Source of the DNA: Halieaceae bacterium
Lineage (GTDB): Bacteria > Pseudomonadota > Gammaproteobacteria > Pseudomonadales > Halieaceae
Direction of reading: 5' to 3'
Length of the DNA: 5,492 nucleotides
Assembly: GCA_011524755.1 (NCBI GenBank)
Contig: WTJR01000111.1
Span: forward strand, 3,522-9,013
In this document: positions 5,315 through 5,492 of the stretch, in pieces
How positions within the stretch are numbered: position 1 is the first letter of the stretch
Layout: each line of letters starts with the position of its first letter
Program-made: the position numbers and the translations under genes
The notes under the pieces: generated by a model
Seen by the model: the letters and a program-made list of their open reading frames with translations, nothing else
Databases searched by the model: none
Told to the model about the DNA's origin: nothing

Positions 5315-5331
5315 ATACACTGGGGGAGTAT
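5315..5331. promoter_or_regulatory. Second, single-G-tract CsoR-like site
   Basis: ATAC-ACTGGGGGA-GTAT keeps the outer ATAC/GTAT of the perfect operator, and 12 of 17 positions agree with it. Inside, it has one G5 tract flanked by ACT and AGT, like the single-tract sites described for RcnR. Its centre is 27 bp from that of the first site, and it overlaps the rightward TATAAA box. Binding is predicted, not shown. Confidence 0.5.
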
Positions 5332-5334
5332 AAA
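5329..5334 (+). promoter_or_regulatory. Possible rightward -10 box (TATAAA)
   Basis: TATAAA is a 5-of-6 match to the -10 consensus pointing toward the cysteine-synthase-like gene. No good -35 box stands 16-19 nt upstream (TTCGTC at 5304-5309 is poor), so this promoter would be weak or need help. A transcript from here would have a leader of about 100 nt. The leader (5341-5439) shows only a weak TTGCT/AGCAA inverted repeat. Confidence 0.4.
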
Positions 5335-5425
5335 TTCACAGGGCAGTTGCTTTCTCTGGCAGGTAGCAAAGAATGTCAAAGAGCATGGGCAAGTGGTCAG
5401 GATTCGGGCTACATTAGTGACAGAC

Positions 5426-5431
5426 GAGGAG
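5426..5431 (+). promoter_or_regulatory. Ribosome binding site of the right-end gene
   Basis: GAGGAG lies eight nt before ATG 5440 and sets this start. The nearer ATG at 5432 runs into TGA after three codons. Confidence 0.7.
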
Positions 5432-5439
5432 ATGACTAG

Positions 5440-5492
5440 ATGACCATTTACAAGACAGAAGGGCGTGGCCGACTTTATAACGACATTGTGGA
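5440..5492 (+). CDS. Start of a probable cysteine synthase (CysK-like), truncated by window end
   Basis: Only 17 complete codons are present (M-T-I-Y-K-T-E-G-R-G-R-L-Y-N-D-I-V). The G-R-G-R-L-Y-N-D-I-V pattern resembles the N-terminus of PLP-dependent cysteine synthases, where (R)-I/V-Y-D-N-I-x-E-T-I-G-N-T-P normally follows. The diagnostic T-I-G-N-T-P and the PLP lysine lie beyond the window, so this is a tentative call from memory of family N-termini. A good GAGGAG ribosome site supports a real gene start. It is divergent from csoR and shares its control region. Confidence 0.5.
   Translation, partial: MTIYKTEGRGRLYNDIV

Overview
The window reads as chromosomal DNA of a proteobacterium, most likely an aerobic, possibly marine gammaproteobacterium. 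The grounds are a Coq4-type ubiquinone biosynthesis protein, a Gram-negative outer-membrane barrel protein, and compact operons with mixed GTG/ATG starts. This placement is inference from gene content, not from a marker gene. No rRNA, tRNA, CRISPR array, transposase or phage gene was seen.

Left part (1-1067, + strand): the C-terminal end of a SLC13/DASS-type anion:Na+ symporter, followed closely by a secreted SGNH/GDSL-like hydrolase. Middle part (1108-3361, + strand): a Coq4-family protein with the complete HDxxH(x11)E metal motif, then a soluble HD-domain protein with a diiron-type ligand series like that of PhnZ and myo-inositol oxygenase, then 3 nt later a two-helix PepSY membrane protein. 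The last two are almost certainly co-transcribed. Coq4 is separated from them by 124 nt.

Right part (3440-5262, - strand): a tight four-gene operon. In transcription order it holds a CsoR-type copper-sensing repressor with the C-H-C ligand set, an outer-membrane beta-barrel protein, a periplasmic protein with a His-rich stretch and a CxxC heavy-metal-associated domain, and a small MerT-like membrane protein with paired cysteines. Junctions are a 4-nt overlap, a 10-nt gap and a 4-nt overlap. This looks like a self-regulated metal-handling cassette spanning outer membrane, periplasm and inner membrane. The sensor predicts Cu(I), while the membrane/periplasm pair resembles MerT/MerP.

The control region (5263-5439) is the most informative non-coding stretch. 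A perfect 21-bp palindrome (GAATACCCCC-A-GGGGGTATTC) lies in the spacer and -10 box of a good sigma70-type promoter for the csoR operon. A second, differently built G-tract element (ACT-G5-AGT) sits 27 bp away over a TATAAA box pointing the other way. That direction leads to the truncated start of a gene whose first 17 residues resemble a cysteine synthase N-terminus, so copper sensing and cysteine synthesis may share one control region.
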